Assembly (NCBI GenBank): GCA_003353945.1
Contig: PIVM01000009.1
Coordinates: forward strand, 17,485 to 81,484
DNA length: 64,000 bases
Source: Gammaproteobacteria bacterium
GTDB lineage: Bacteria; Pseudomonadota; Gammaproteobacteria; Pseudomonadales; PIVM01
Direction of reading: 5' to 3'
The position numbers and the translations under genes are program-made. Numbering within the stretch: position 1 is the first letter of the stretch; every line of letters begins with the position of its first letter. Below, piece by piece: positions 19,205 through 28,131 of the stretch. Below the pieces are notes generated by a model. The model saw nothing but the letters and a program-made list of their open reading frames with translations, searched no databases and was not told the DNA's origin.

Positions 19205-22200
19205 ATAACCAGTTCCTCTTCATCATCGTCCAGATCGTTTTGATCGTTGTTGAATGTGCCATCTGATGAGGTTTCCAAAAGCAAATTTTTCTCTGCTAGT
19301 GCCTGATCGATCAAGGTGGCAATGGCTTCAATTGTGGGTTGCTCGAATACACGGCGTAGCTCTACTTCTACAGCATAATGGTCTTGCGCCAAGGCTGTAG
19401 CCTGGGTTGCCAGTAGGGAGTGGCCACCAATCTCGAAGAAATTATCGTGGATGCCAATCTTTTCTATATTCAAAATATCTTGCCAGATTGTTGCCAGTTG
19501 CTGCTGTGTGTCAGTTTGTGGCGCTATGTAAGTTGCTCGTGCAAAGTGTTCATCTTCAGGGGCAGGTAAAGCCTTTTTGTCTACTTTTCCTGTCGGTGTG
19601 AGTGGCCAGGATTTCAGTATAATAAACGCTGAAGGAATCATGTAGTCTGGCAGGTTAACTTTCAGTTGTTGTCGCAATTCACTGATGTCTGTGCTCTCTT
19701 GTTCGTTGGGTAGCAAAATATGGGCAATCAATCGTTTGTCGCCAAAATCTTCATTGATACTCACGACTGCTTCACGTACTTGTGGTAATTGGGACAGTTG
19801 TGCTTCGATTTCTCCCAATTCAATCCGATGCCCTCGAATTTTAACCTGCTGATCAATCCTGCCATAATATTCGATATTGCCATTGTCGAGATAACGGCCT
19901 TTATCGCCGGAACGGTAGAGCAGACTATGATAGCTTTGTTGCTCACCGGGTAGTTTGTCTGCAAAAGGATTTGGGATAAATTTTTCAGCCGTTAGTGAGT
20001 CACGATTCAAATAACCGTTAGCTACGCCGCCGCCACTGACATGAATTTCTCCCGGTACACCATAGGGTGTCAATTGGCCTTGTGGATCAAGAATATGACA
20101 ATGAAGATCAGTCATAGGTTTACCGATGACGCTCATGCCATTCGCAATATCCTGTTCTGTGATCCGATAATAGGTGACATGTACGGTAGTTTCCGTGATG
20201 CCATACATGTTGATTAATTGTGGTTGTTCGAAACCGTATCGGTCCGTCCAAGTATTTAACGCATTGAAGTCCAATGCTTCTCCACCAAAAATGACACTTC
20301 GCAGGCTAAGAGTTGAGTTTGGTTGAGTAGTATCGACAGCAATGAGCTGAGAAAACGCTGAAGGCGTTTGATTAAGTACGGTGACTTTTTCATTTTCGAG
20401 CAAGTGATAAAATTCTTCCGGTGATCGACTGACCAGATAAGGCACCACAATTAATTTCCCACCGTAGAGTAACGCTCCCCAGATTTCCCAGACGGTGAAA
20501 TCGAAAGCGTATGAGTGAAACAATGTCCAGATATCTCGTTCATGAAAACCAAAATAACAATCAGTTGCGCTAAATAAACGTGACACATTGGCATGGCTTA
20601 CCAGACAGCCTTTGGGTTTGCCCGTCGTCCCAGAGGTATAGAGTACGTAGGCGGGAGTATCTGTTGGAATTTCCAGGTTTAGATTACTGTGGCTGTATTC
20701 GTTTTGTTGGTCAGTATTGTTACCTATGCAGATATGCCGACCGTTGAAGTCAGTAAGCGTCTCTCTGGTCTGTTGGTGTGTAATCAGCACAGGGGCTTCA
20801 CTGTCTTCAAGTATGTAACTTAGACGATCAGTGGGGAAATGTGGATCTAATGGAATGTAGGCCGCGCCTGCTTTTAGTATGCCAAGCAGGCCAACGAGCA
20901 GCTCGATGGAGCGGTCCATACAGATCCCAACAAATTGGCCTACCGACACACCGTTAGCACCTAATGCCCGAGCGAGTTGATTAGCACGAGCATTTAGGTC
21001 AGTGTAACAAATTTCTTTGTTGTCAAGTTTCACCGCTATTCGGTCGGGGTATTGCTGTGCAATTTTTTCAAAGCGATGGTGGAGTGTTTCGGTTTGATAG
21101 ATTTGACTCTGAGAAGCATTCAAGTTTAACAGTAAGTGCTGTTCTTCATCATTGGTGAGCATGCTTATTTGGCTGAGAGTCTGGGTTGGTTGCTGTTCAA
21201 TATTACGCAGCATAGTGAGAAAATGCTCAATCATTCGTTCGATAGTGCTCGGATCAAACAATTGGCAGCGATATTCCATCGATGCTTGCAAGGCAGTACC
21301 TTGGCCCACGTCTGTTAATCCCAGGGACAGATCAAATTTACAGACCGTCTCATGCTGACCTTGTTGTAGATCCAAAACCTGAAAGGGGGCGTCAGCTTGT
21401 TTCGCTGCATTGTTTGTCATATGGCTAAGCAGGGTAAACATCACCTGAAATAGCGGGGTGTGAGTCATATCCCGGGGAACCTGCAATTCATCGACCAGTC
21501 GTTCAAAGGGTACGTCCTGGTGCTGGTAACTATCGATACAGGTTTGTTTTACGGTCTGTAGTAAATCGGTAAAGCTGTTGGCTCCGTTGAGAGAGTTGCG
21601 TAGCACCACCGTGTTGACAAAAAAACCGATCAGCGATTCCGTTGCGCCGACCGGTCGATTGGCCGAGGTGGAACCCACTGCCACATCGTCTGTACCACTG
21701 TAGCGAGCCAACAAAAGTTGAAAGGCGGCCAGCAGGGTCATAAACAAGGTGGCACCGTTAGCCTGGCTCAGTTGCCTGAGATCGTCACTCAGTGTGCTGT
21801 CAATTTCAAAGTTAATGACCTTGCCTGCATCGCTCATGAGTGGTGTGCGGGGCCGATCAGTCGGTAATTCCAAATTGCTTATGCCGTCAAGCTGTTTGCG
21901 CCAGTAGTCAACTTGCAGTTCATAAGAGTCGCCGCTGAGATACTCTCGTTGCCAGGCGGCATAGTCGACATATTGGATGGGCAGTTCTATCAGTGGCTGA
22001 CTCTGTTTTGACTGACTCTGTTTTGACTGACTCTGTTGTACCGTCGTGTTATCTGCTTGCTGGCAGAAATGTTGATACAGCGTCAATAGATCCTGGCTAA
22101 ATACCTGCACTGACCAGCCATCAGCGATAATGTGGTGCAGGCAGATTAACAGTATATTGCCATCTGTTTCGGTAGGTTGCAGCAGCAGGGTACGCATTAA

Positions 22201-25200
22201 TGGCCCTTCGATCAGATCAAAGGGCTGAGCCGCAAATTCAGTCGCGCGTTGTGCAATCAGGTTTCTGTTTCTTTCAATTGACTCACAGTCTAGAGTCCAT
22301 GGCTCAGGCTTATGAATCAATTGCCAGGTATCTTTTCCCTCGGCAATAATCGTAGTGCGTAGAGTTTCGTGACGTCTAAGCAGTGATGTAAATGCCTGTT
22401 CGAGTGCTGGTTGGTCCAGTTGATTGACCGAGCTGAACCCGAAGGGAATATTGTAAACTGCACTGCCAGGTTGCAGTCGATCCATAATCCATAGGCGTTG
22501 TTGTGCAAAGGACAGAGCCAGAGGTTGTTCACGACTTACGGCAGTAATGTTGATGCTGTCGGTTTTAATATGGGTCTGTAGTGCATCGCTCAGGCCTATG
22601 ACCGTTGGCTGCTCAAAGATGACTCGTAATGGTATTTCGCAATCATAGTGTTCGGATATTCGAGTGATTACTTGGGTGGCTAGCAAAGAATGCCCGCCGA
22701 TTTCAAAAAAATTGTCGTGGATACTGACTTTGCTATGCCCTAAAACCTGCTGCCAGATATCGGCTATGCATTGTTCATCTTTATTGCGTGGAGCTTCATA
22801 GGGTGCCTTGGCAGTATGCTCATCTGTAGGCGAGGGCAGTGCATTCTTATCAACTTTGCCCGTCGGTGTCAGAGGCCAGGCGTCAAGAACAATAAAGGCC
22901 GACGGGATCATATATTCTGGTAGATTGACTTTCAATTGCTGGCGAAGCTCGGTGAGGTCAATTTCCGTGTCGGCCTCTGCCAACAAAATATGTGCAATTA
23001 GCCGTTTATCGCCTTCAACTTCATGCACGCTAAGCACGGCTTCTCTTACCTGGGGTAGTTGCACCAGCTGCACTTCTATTTCACCGAGTTCTATGCGGTG
23101 TCCACGAATTTTTACTTGTTGGTCAATTCGACCCAAATACTCGATATTGCCGTCAGGCAGGTAGCGGCCAAGGTCGCCTGAACGGTAAAGATGAGTATGG
23201 TATGCTTGTAGTTCCTTAGGTAGTTTTGTAACGAATGGGTTAGGAATAAATTTTTCTTTGGTAAGATCATCCCGTTTCAAATAACCGTCAGTTACCCCGG
23301 CCCCGCTGACATTAATCTCACCAGGTACGCGTGTAGGCGTTAGCTGGCCGTGAGGATCGAGAATATAGCACTGTAAATCACTTATGGGCCGACCGATGAT
23401 ACTACTCCCTTTTGTGATATCTTCTTCTGTAACGTGATATAAGGTGACGTGGACCGTGGTTTCTGTGATTCCATACATGTTGATTAGTTGAGGTTGTTTC
23501 AATCCATGGCGGCTTACCCAGATTTTTAGCGCGTTAAAGTCCAGTGCTTCACCGCCGAATATGATGTAGCGCAAAGCTAAAGCACTATCACCAGGTTGGG
23601 CTGCATCAATGGCAATTAATTGTGAAAAGGCCGATGGAGTTTGGTTTAGTACAGTCACCTGTTCTTGGCAAAGTAATTGATAGAATTCTTCCGGCGATTG
23701 GCTGAGCGAATAGGGAACGATAACCAGTTTACCACCGTAGAACAGGGCTCCCCACATTTCCCATACTGAAAAATCAAAGGCATACGAGTGAAATAAGGTC
23801 CAAACATCGTTTTTATTAAAATTGAACTCGTCATCAGAGGCACTAAAAAGGCGAGAAACATTACTGTGGCTGACCAGGCAACCTTTAGGTTTACCTGTAG
23901 TACCAGAGGTATAGAGCACATAGGCAGTTGATTCGGTAGGGATAGCCAAATCCAGATTGTTGCCGCTGTGCTGGACAATGCGTTGCCAATCGCTGTCAAT
24001 GAAAACCCGCTTTCCCTGAAAATTGATTAATGAGTCTTTGAGGTTTTCGTTGGTCACCAACACGGCAGCGTTGCTGTCGAGAAGAATATAACCCAATCGG
24101 TCGGCTGGAAAATGCGGGTCGAGTGGTATATAGGCGCCACCTGCCTTCAGTATGCCCAATAGGCCGACTAACAAATTAATCGAGCGATCAAGGCATAGGC
24201 CGACAAAATCTCCAGCAGCAACCCCGTGTGCACTCAACGCACGAGCCAGTTGATTGGCTCGAGCGTTCAATTCGGCATAGCTGATGGATTCATTGCCGTC
24301 GCTAATAGCTGTTTGTTCAGGAAAGCGGCTTGCAACTTGTTCAAAACGTTGGTGGATAGTCTGAGTGCTAAAGATTTTACTATAGGCAGCATTATGGTTG
24401 ATCAGAAGATGTTTTTCGTCTTCCGATAACATGCCAATCGTGTTGATCGACTGAGTGGGATCACTGACGATATTGCGTAACAGTTCTTCAAAATGTTGGC
24501 CCATCCGCTCGATCGTAGCCGCTTCGAACAAATCTGTGCGGTATTCGAATTCCACATTCAGTTGTTCGTCTTCTTCTGTAATACACAAACTGAGATCACA
24601 TTTGGCAATGCGTTTGCCTATTTCCACCGGTTCAAGGGTGACGCCGGGCAAGGTGACAGATCGGTCAGCTGGAGTATTTTGCAGGGTAAACATGGCCTGA
24701 AAAAGAGGCGTTGAACTGAGGTTGCGTTGCTGTACTACCTGATCCACGACGTGCTCAAATGGCACATCCTGGTTGGCGAAAGCTTCTTTGCAGGAGTTAA
24801 CCAGTCGATCGAGCAGTTCATTGAAGGTCGGGTTGTCCTGTAGTTCAGTTCTGATCGCGAGTGTATTGATAAAACAGCCAATCAGAGGTTCAAGTGCAGT
24901 ATGCCCACGGTTGGTGACAGGTGTTCCAATGCAAAAATCATCTGTCAGATTGTACCGGGACAGTAGAATCAGGTAGGTGCTGAGCAGGGTCATAAAGGTG
25001 GTTGCGCCAGCAGCACGCGTGATATCCTGAATGTAGGCAGTGAGTGTTTTATCAATTGACAGGCTATGAAAGTCACCGCTATAGCTCATCAGTGCAGGGC
25101 GTGGTTTATCTGTTGGTAATGCCAATGCGGGGACGTCGGCGAGTTGTGTGTGCCAGTAAGTCAGTTGTTGTTCCAGTTTATCATCGCTGATATGTGTGCG

Positions 25201-25947
25201 TTGCCACGCAGCATAATCTGCATATTGGACACTTAACTCGGGTAGCGGTGATGGTCGCTTTTGACTGAATGCATTGTACAAGGTGGCGATTTCACCAATT
25301 AATACACCCATCGACCATCCGTCAGACGCAATATGATGTAAAGTGGCAAGGAAAACAAAGTCATTGTCACCCATTTGAATAAGACGGGTGCGTAGAACTG
25401 AGTCGCTTTTCAAATTGAAAGGCTGATAGGATTCTTCTGCTACCAACCGCAATAACGCGTTATCCATGTCCTCATCGGGTTTTAGCGGCAAAGGTTCTAT
25501 TTCCAATAACCAATCATTGTGCTCCTGAATTAGCTGCCAGGATTCATCACCTGAGTCCTTGAAGGTGGTTCGCAGCACTTCATGGCGTCGCACAATTTCA
25601 CTGATTACTTGTTGCAGTCGTTCAACGCAAAGTTCACCGCGAATTCGGATCGCCGCGGGTATATTGTAGGCTGCACTGCCTGGGTCCAATTTGTACAAAA
25701 ACCACAGTCGCTGCTGGGCATAGGACAGAGCCAGATCCTGCTCGCGATCGACTATGGGAATCTCTTCCTGAAGCACTTTTTTGGCCTGACTGAGAAACTC
25801 AATGAGTTCAGGTTTGCGGCCGACAACCTGTTGCTTAATCTCTTCAGTAAATGCTCCGTCGGGGGCGCTAAAACGCAGATTGCCTTCCTCGACCCATAAA
25901 CGGATATCGAGATCGGCAAGACGGGATAAAAACTCTACAACACTCAT
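19201..25947 (-). CDS. NRPS subunit, two threonine modules: C-A(Thr)-T-C-A(Thr)-T
   Basis: 2248 aa. Order: TubC-type docking domain (residues about 1-57), C (HHIASDG), A1, T1 (DNFFEIGGHSLLATQ), C (HHIIADG), A2, T2 (DNFFEIGGHSLLATQ), tail ending in DDEEELVI. Both A pockets read DFWNIGMVHK, which is the published Stachelhaus threonine code, so Thr-Thr is a strong prediction. The two A domains are very alike through the pocket region (MYGITETTVHVT in both), pointing to recent duplication or gene conversion. A short QSQSK repeat sits in the second C domain (see the repeat entry). The start is the ATG at 25,947, with about 520 bp of non-coding DNA upstream, so this gene could begin its own transcript. 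Confidence 0.96.
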   Translation of the reverse strand: MSVVEFLSRLADLDIRLWVEEGNLRFSAPDGAFTEEIKQQVVGRKPELIEFLSQAKKVLQEEIPIVDREQDLALSYAQQRLWFLYKLDPGSAAYNIPAAIRIRGELCVERLQQVISEIVRRHEVLRTTFKDSGDESWQLIQEHNDWLLEIEPLPLKPDEDMDNALLRLVAEESYQPFNLKSDSVLRTRLIQMGDNDFVFLATLHHIASDGWSMGVLIGEIATLYNAFSQKRPSPLPELSVQYADYAAWQRTHISDDKLEQQLTYWHTQLADVPALALPTDKPRPALMSYSGDFHSLSIDKTLTAYIQDITRAAGATTFMTLLSTYLILLSRYNLTDDFCIGTPVTNRGHTALEPLIGCFINTLAIRTELQDNPTFNELLDRLVNSCKEAFANQDVPFEHVVDQVVQQRNLSSTPLFQAMFTLQNTPADRSVTLPGVTLEPVEIGKRIAKCDLSLCITEEDEQLNVEFEYRTDLFEAATIERMGQHFEELLRNIVSDPTQSINTIGMLSEDEKHLLINHNAAYSKIFSTQTIHQRFEQVASRFPEQTAISDGNESISYAELNARANQLARALSAHGVAAGDFVGLCLDRSINLLVGLLGILKAGGAYIPLDPHFPADRLGYILLDSNAAVLVTNENLKDSLINFQGKRVFIDSDWQRIVQHSGNNLDLAIPTESTAYVLYTSGTTGKPKGCLVSHSNVSRLFSASDDEFNFNKNDVWTLFHSYAFDFSVWEMWGALFYGGKLVIVPYSLSQSPEEFYQLLCQEQVTVLNQTPSAFSQLIAIDAAQPGDSALALRYIIFGGEALDFNALKIWVSRHGLKQPQLINMYGITETTVHVTLYHVTEEDITKGSSIIGRPISDLQCYILDPHGQLTPTRVPGEINVSGAGVTDGYLKRDDLTKEKFIPNPFVTKLPKELQAYHTHLYRSGDLGRYLPDGNIEYLGRIDQQVKIRGHRIELGEIEVQLVQLPQVREAVLSVHEVEGDKRLIAHILLAEADTEIDLTELRQQLKVNLPEYMIPSAFIVLDAWPLTPTGKVDKNALPSPTDEHTAKAPYEAPRNKDEQCIADIWQQVLGHSKVSIHDNFFEIGGHSLLATQVITRISEHYDCEIPLRVIFEQPTVIGLSDALQTHIKTDSINITAVSREQPLALSFAQQRLWIMDRLQPGSAVYNIPFGFSSVNQLDQPALEQAFTSLLRRHETLRTTIIAEGKDTWQLIHKPEPWTLDCESIERNRNLIAQRATEFAAQPFDLIEGPLMRTLLLQPTETDGNILLICLHHIIADGWSVQVFSQDLLTLYQHFCQQADNTTVQQSQSKQSQSKQSQPLIELPIQYVDYAAWQREYLSGDSYELQVDYWRKQLDGISNLELPTDRPRTPLMSDAGKVINFEIDSTLSDDLRQLSQANGATLFMTLLAAFQLLLARYSGTDDVAVGSTSANRPVGATESLIGFFVNTVVLRNSLNGANSFTDLLQTVKQTCIDSYQHQDVPFERLVDELQVPRDMTHTPLFQVMFTLLSHMTNNAAKQADAPFQVLDLQQGQHETVCKFDLSLGLTDVGQGTALQASMEYRCQLFDPSTIERMIEHFLTMLRNIEQQPTQTLSQISMLTNDEEQHLLLNLNASQSQIYQTETLHHRFEKIAQQYPDRIAVKLDNKEICYTDLNARANQLARALGANGVSVGQFVGICMDRSIELLVGLLGILKAGAAYIPLDPHFPTDRLSYILEDSEAPVLITHQQTRETLTDFNGRHICIGNNTDQQNEYSHSNLNLEIPTDTPAYVLYTSGTTGKPKGCLVSHANVSRLFSATDCYFGFHERDIWTLFHSYAFDFTVWEIWGALLYGGKLIVVPYLVSRSPEEFYHLLENEKVTVLNQTPSAFSQLIAVDTTQPNSTLSLRSVIFGGEALDFNALNTWTDRYGFEQPQLINMYGITETTVHVTYYRITEQDIANGMSVIGKPMTDLHCHILDPQGQLTPYGVPGEIHVSGGGVANGYLNRDSLTAEKFIPNPFADKLPGEQQSYHSLLYRSGDKGRYLDNGNIEYYGRIDQQVKIRGHRIELGEIEAQLSQLPQVREAVVSINEDFGDKRLIAHILLPNEQESTDISELRQQLKVNLPDYMIPSAFIILKSWPLTPTGKVDKKALPAPEDEHFARATYIAPQTDTQQQLATIWQDILNIEKIGIHDNFFEIGGHSLLATQATALAQDHYAVEVELRRVFEQPTIEAIATLIDQALAEKNLLLETSSDGTFNNDQNDLDDDEEELVI
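21999..22037 (-). repeat. 15-bp tandem repeat (2.6 copies) inside an NRPS C domain
   Basis: The unit gactctgttttgact occurs at 21,999-22,013 and 22,014-22,028, followed by a 9-bp partial copy. On the coding strand it encodes a run of QSQSK units just before the conserved LPIQYVDYAAW motif of the condensation domain. It is an in-frame insertion in a surface loop region where sibling C domains have only a few residues. Confidence 0.85.
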
Positions 25948-26067
25948 AGTGTATTAATGGCCTAAATGTAAATTCGCTTGTCTGTCAATTGGTTGAATTT
26001 GTTGTTGTTTTATAAAAATCCGAGATATTGTACAACAGGAAACTGCGGTGAGCGGTATTGATTTCAC

Positions 26068-26086
26068 GTTCTGAGATAGTCAGAAC
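26068..26086. repeat. Perfect 7-bp inverted repeat, operator-like
   Basis: gttctga and tcagaac flank a 5-nt spacer (gatag), giving a perfect 7+7 dyad about 120 bp upstream of the NRPS start at 25,947. No T-run follows on either strand, so it looks more like a protein-binding site than a terminator. Function is not known. Confidence 0.4.
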
Positions 26087-26241
26087 TTGTTGCTGCACAC
26101 GCCGAATTTTTTATAAAAGTTATTTACGAGGCCAGTTTTCAGGAGATCCGTCTAACACTACACCAAAAGTATTATCCTCAGCAAACGGGCTTTTCTTGTT
26201 ATCGATATTTGCGCAGTTGCTGGGCTAGTAAATGTACAACA

Positions 26242-26288
26242 GAAAGTGGTGACTGCCTACCCTTATATTTCGGTTAGTAACCACTTTC
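26242..26288. repeat. 13-bp imperfect inverted repeat between capA-like gene and NRPS
   Basis: gaaagtggtgact (26,242-26,254) pairs with agtaaccactttc (26,276-26,288) with one mismatch across a 21-nt loop. On the plus strand a T6 run follows about six bases later, but no plus-strand transcript is expected here. On the minus strand, where the CapA-like gene ends at 26,466, no T-run follows. It could be a hairpin in the operon mRNA or a regulatory dyad. Confidence 0.4.
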
Positions 26289-26465
26289 GAGTATTTTTTG
26301 CCCTGTTTGGTGTCAAGTAGCGTGATTTGCCTGTAAATTGCCGGGTATTGAATTATTAAACCCAGTTAATCAATCGTATAGTTTAGTTCAATTCTAGCGG
26401 TCTTCATGCCAGTATCGGTGGTTTTTCTATGAAGAGCGGGTCGCAACAACGATATATCTATATAG

Positions 26466-27950
26466 CTAATAGTTATTTATAATAGATTTTAAGAGCTCTG
26501 TAATGTCAGAAATGCGTTGCATAGAATCATAATATGTAGTCCGGATAACAGCCAATTCTTCAGTAAACGAAAAACCAGGTTCGGTCAAATGCTGTTTTGC
26601 AGCGGAGGCTAGGCGAATGACAGGAGCAGAACAGCTATCTTGTAAGCATTTTTGCTCAAGATAGTCATCCAGTAGTAGCAATTGGCGTTTGCCGTTGGGT
26701 GGTGCAAGTTGGTGTGTATAGGTATATGTGTATTGGGGTCGCAACCAATCAACGTGACCTTCGTTATTCTTAGTGATTGTAAATTCACCAACAATGCCCA
26801 GCTGTTGCCAGAATGAATACGAGTAAGCGGTAAAGTTGCCCAGGGAGTAATAAATGAGAGCTTTGCGTGGTTTACCGTCTTCGGTTGTGATGAGGCAGCT
26901 ATCGGAATTGGCGCTGACCATATTTGTTGGTAGCTGTTTTTCGTAGCCGTTGATAAAACAAATTTCAGCAGGCTGAGGAACATGAGGGTGTGAGCCCAGA
27001 ATGATGTCCGCACCGTGACTAACCAGTTGATGGGCAATTTGTAATTGTGTGGGGTGGGGGTACATATCGTGCTCATGTCCCCAGTGAATACTGATCACCT
27101 TAAAATCGACACCGTTTTCTGTCATGTCCTCCAGTACATCGTAAATCGATTGCAAATCAAGTTCACATAGCTTTTTCCATTCGTTTACCGGCAGGGGCTC
27201 TATGCCGGTTAACCTCTCATTGACCAGCAGCTTAGAATTGGAAGCCATTTCAGCATTATTGTAAAAAGTGGTAAGGGCATAAATACCAACGCGAATGCCT
27301 TGTTTTTCAATGACAACATACGGTTTCTCATCGTTGTGGCGACGAAATCCGCTTTGTAGGATTTGTTCTTGTTCCAGAAAGTCCAGAGTATCGATGATGG
27401 CATCATCGGGGTAGTCAAAAACGTGATTATTGGCCATTGAAAGGGCGGAAAACACATTGCCTCCTTCGGGTTTACGAAAACCGCTGAGAAGGGAGTGGCT
27501 GGAATTCATCTTGGTGAGTTTATCCAGCGGGATGGAGTGGCGTTTGGATATCAGTGTTTCAAGGTTACCGAAGACCAAGTCTTTATCCGAGAGATGATTA
27601 AGAACAGCCTGATCGACAAAGTCGTCTTGCGTCTCGGTCATCCGCATTAAATCTCCGACAGCAGCAAAGCGTAAAGTCTGCGTAGACTGAGAATCTGGTT
27701 TGAACTGCTGTAGTTCCCGAAACAATTTTTTTTGCCCATTAAAATAGTGTTTCATTTGTGGAGATGTACTCCATTTTTTCCCGAATGCTTTGTAGGGGGG
27801 CATTTCATAAAGATACAGAGGCGAGGGTGGTAATATGCTCGATTGAGCCTGCTCACAATTATCGGTAACACTGGCCCAGGCTGAGACAGGGATAAAAACT
27901 ATGTCAGCCGCAATAGCCATTGCGTAAATCCAGTTCGTGATCTGTCTCAT
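26466..27950 (-). CDS. Secreted CapA-family (PGA_cap) metallophosphatase-like protein
   Basis: About 494 aa from the ATG at 27,950. That start is preferred over the upstream in-frame ATG at 28,103 because it begins a good signal peptide (hydrophobic core, SAWAS-like cleavage site near residue 26). The family's metallophosphoesterase-like motifs are all present: AAVGDLM, GNLET, MANNHVFDY, IHWGHEHDMYPHP and GSHPHVPQP. CapA proteins take part in poly-gamma-glutamate capsule anchoring or export in Bacillus, but many homologues have other, unknown roles. Here the gene lies inside an NRPS operon on the same strand, so a periplasmic role in processing, hydrolysing or exporting the peptide is an inference from position only. 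No CapB or CapC partner is visible. Confidence 0.88.
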   Translation of the reverse strand: MRQITNWIYAMAIAADIVFIPVSAWASVTDNCEQAQSSILPPSPLYLYEMPPYKAFGKKWSTSPQMKHYFNGQKKLFRELQQFKPDSQSTQTLRFAAVGDLMRMTETQDDFVDQAVLNHLSDKDLVFGNLETLISKRHSIPLDKLTKMNSSHSLLSGFRKPEGGNVFSALSMANNHVFDYPDDAIIDTLDFLEQEQILQSGFRRHNDEKPYVVIEKQGIRVGIYALTTFYNNAEMASNSKLLVNERLTGIEPLPVNEWKKLCELDLQSIYDVLEDMTENGVDFKVISIHWGHEHDMYPHPTQLQIAHQLVSHGADIILGSHPHVPQPAEICFINGYEKQLPTNMVSANSDSCLITTEDGKPRKALIYYSLGNFTAYSYSFWQQLGIVGEFTITKNNEGHVDWLRPQYTYTYTHQLAPPNGKRQLLLLDDYLEQKCLQDSCSAPVIRLASAAKQHLTEPGFSFTEELAVIRTTYYDSMQRISDITELLKSIINNY

Positions 27951-28131
27951 AAGGGGAGCTCTTATTTGTTGCGTGATAGCGGATCTACAATTCTGAGTCC
28001 ATTGGCCGCATAGGAGCATCCGAAATAGCACGATGAAGTGAGTGCTCCAATTGAGTGTTTTTTGAGGTGTTAACAAACAAATCACTAAGTTGATAGCATG
28101 CAATTAAAGATGCTCATTGTTTCTACTGACT

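Larger units (their letters stand above)
25948..26465. other. 518-bp gene-free stretch between capA-like gene and Thr-Thr NRPS gene
   Basis: No coding region is supported here. It holds two inverted repeats, listed separately (26,068-26,086 and 26,242-26,288). A TTGACA hexamer lies on the minus strand at 25,988-25,983, upstream of the NRPS gene, but no convincing -10 element follows at 16-18 bp. This is the only long gap inside the minus-strand NRPS operon, so it is the natural place for an internal promoter or attenuator. Confidence 0.6.
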
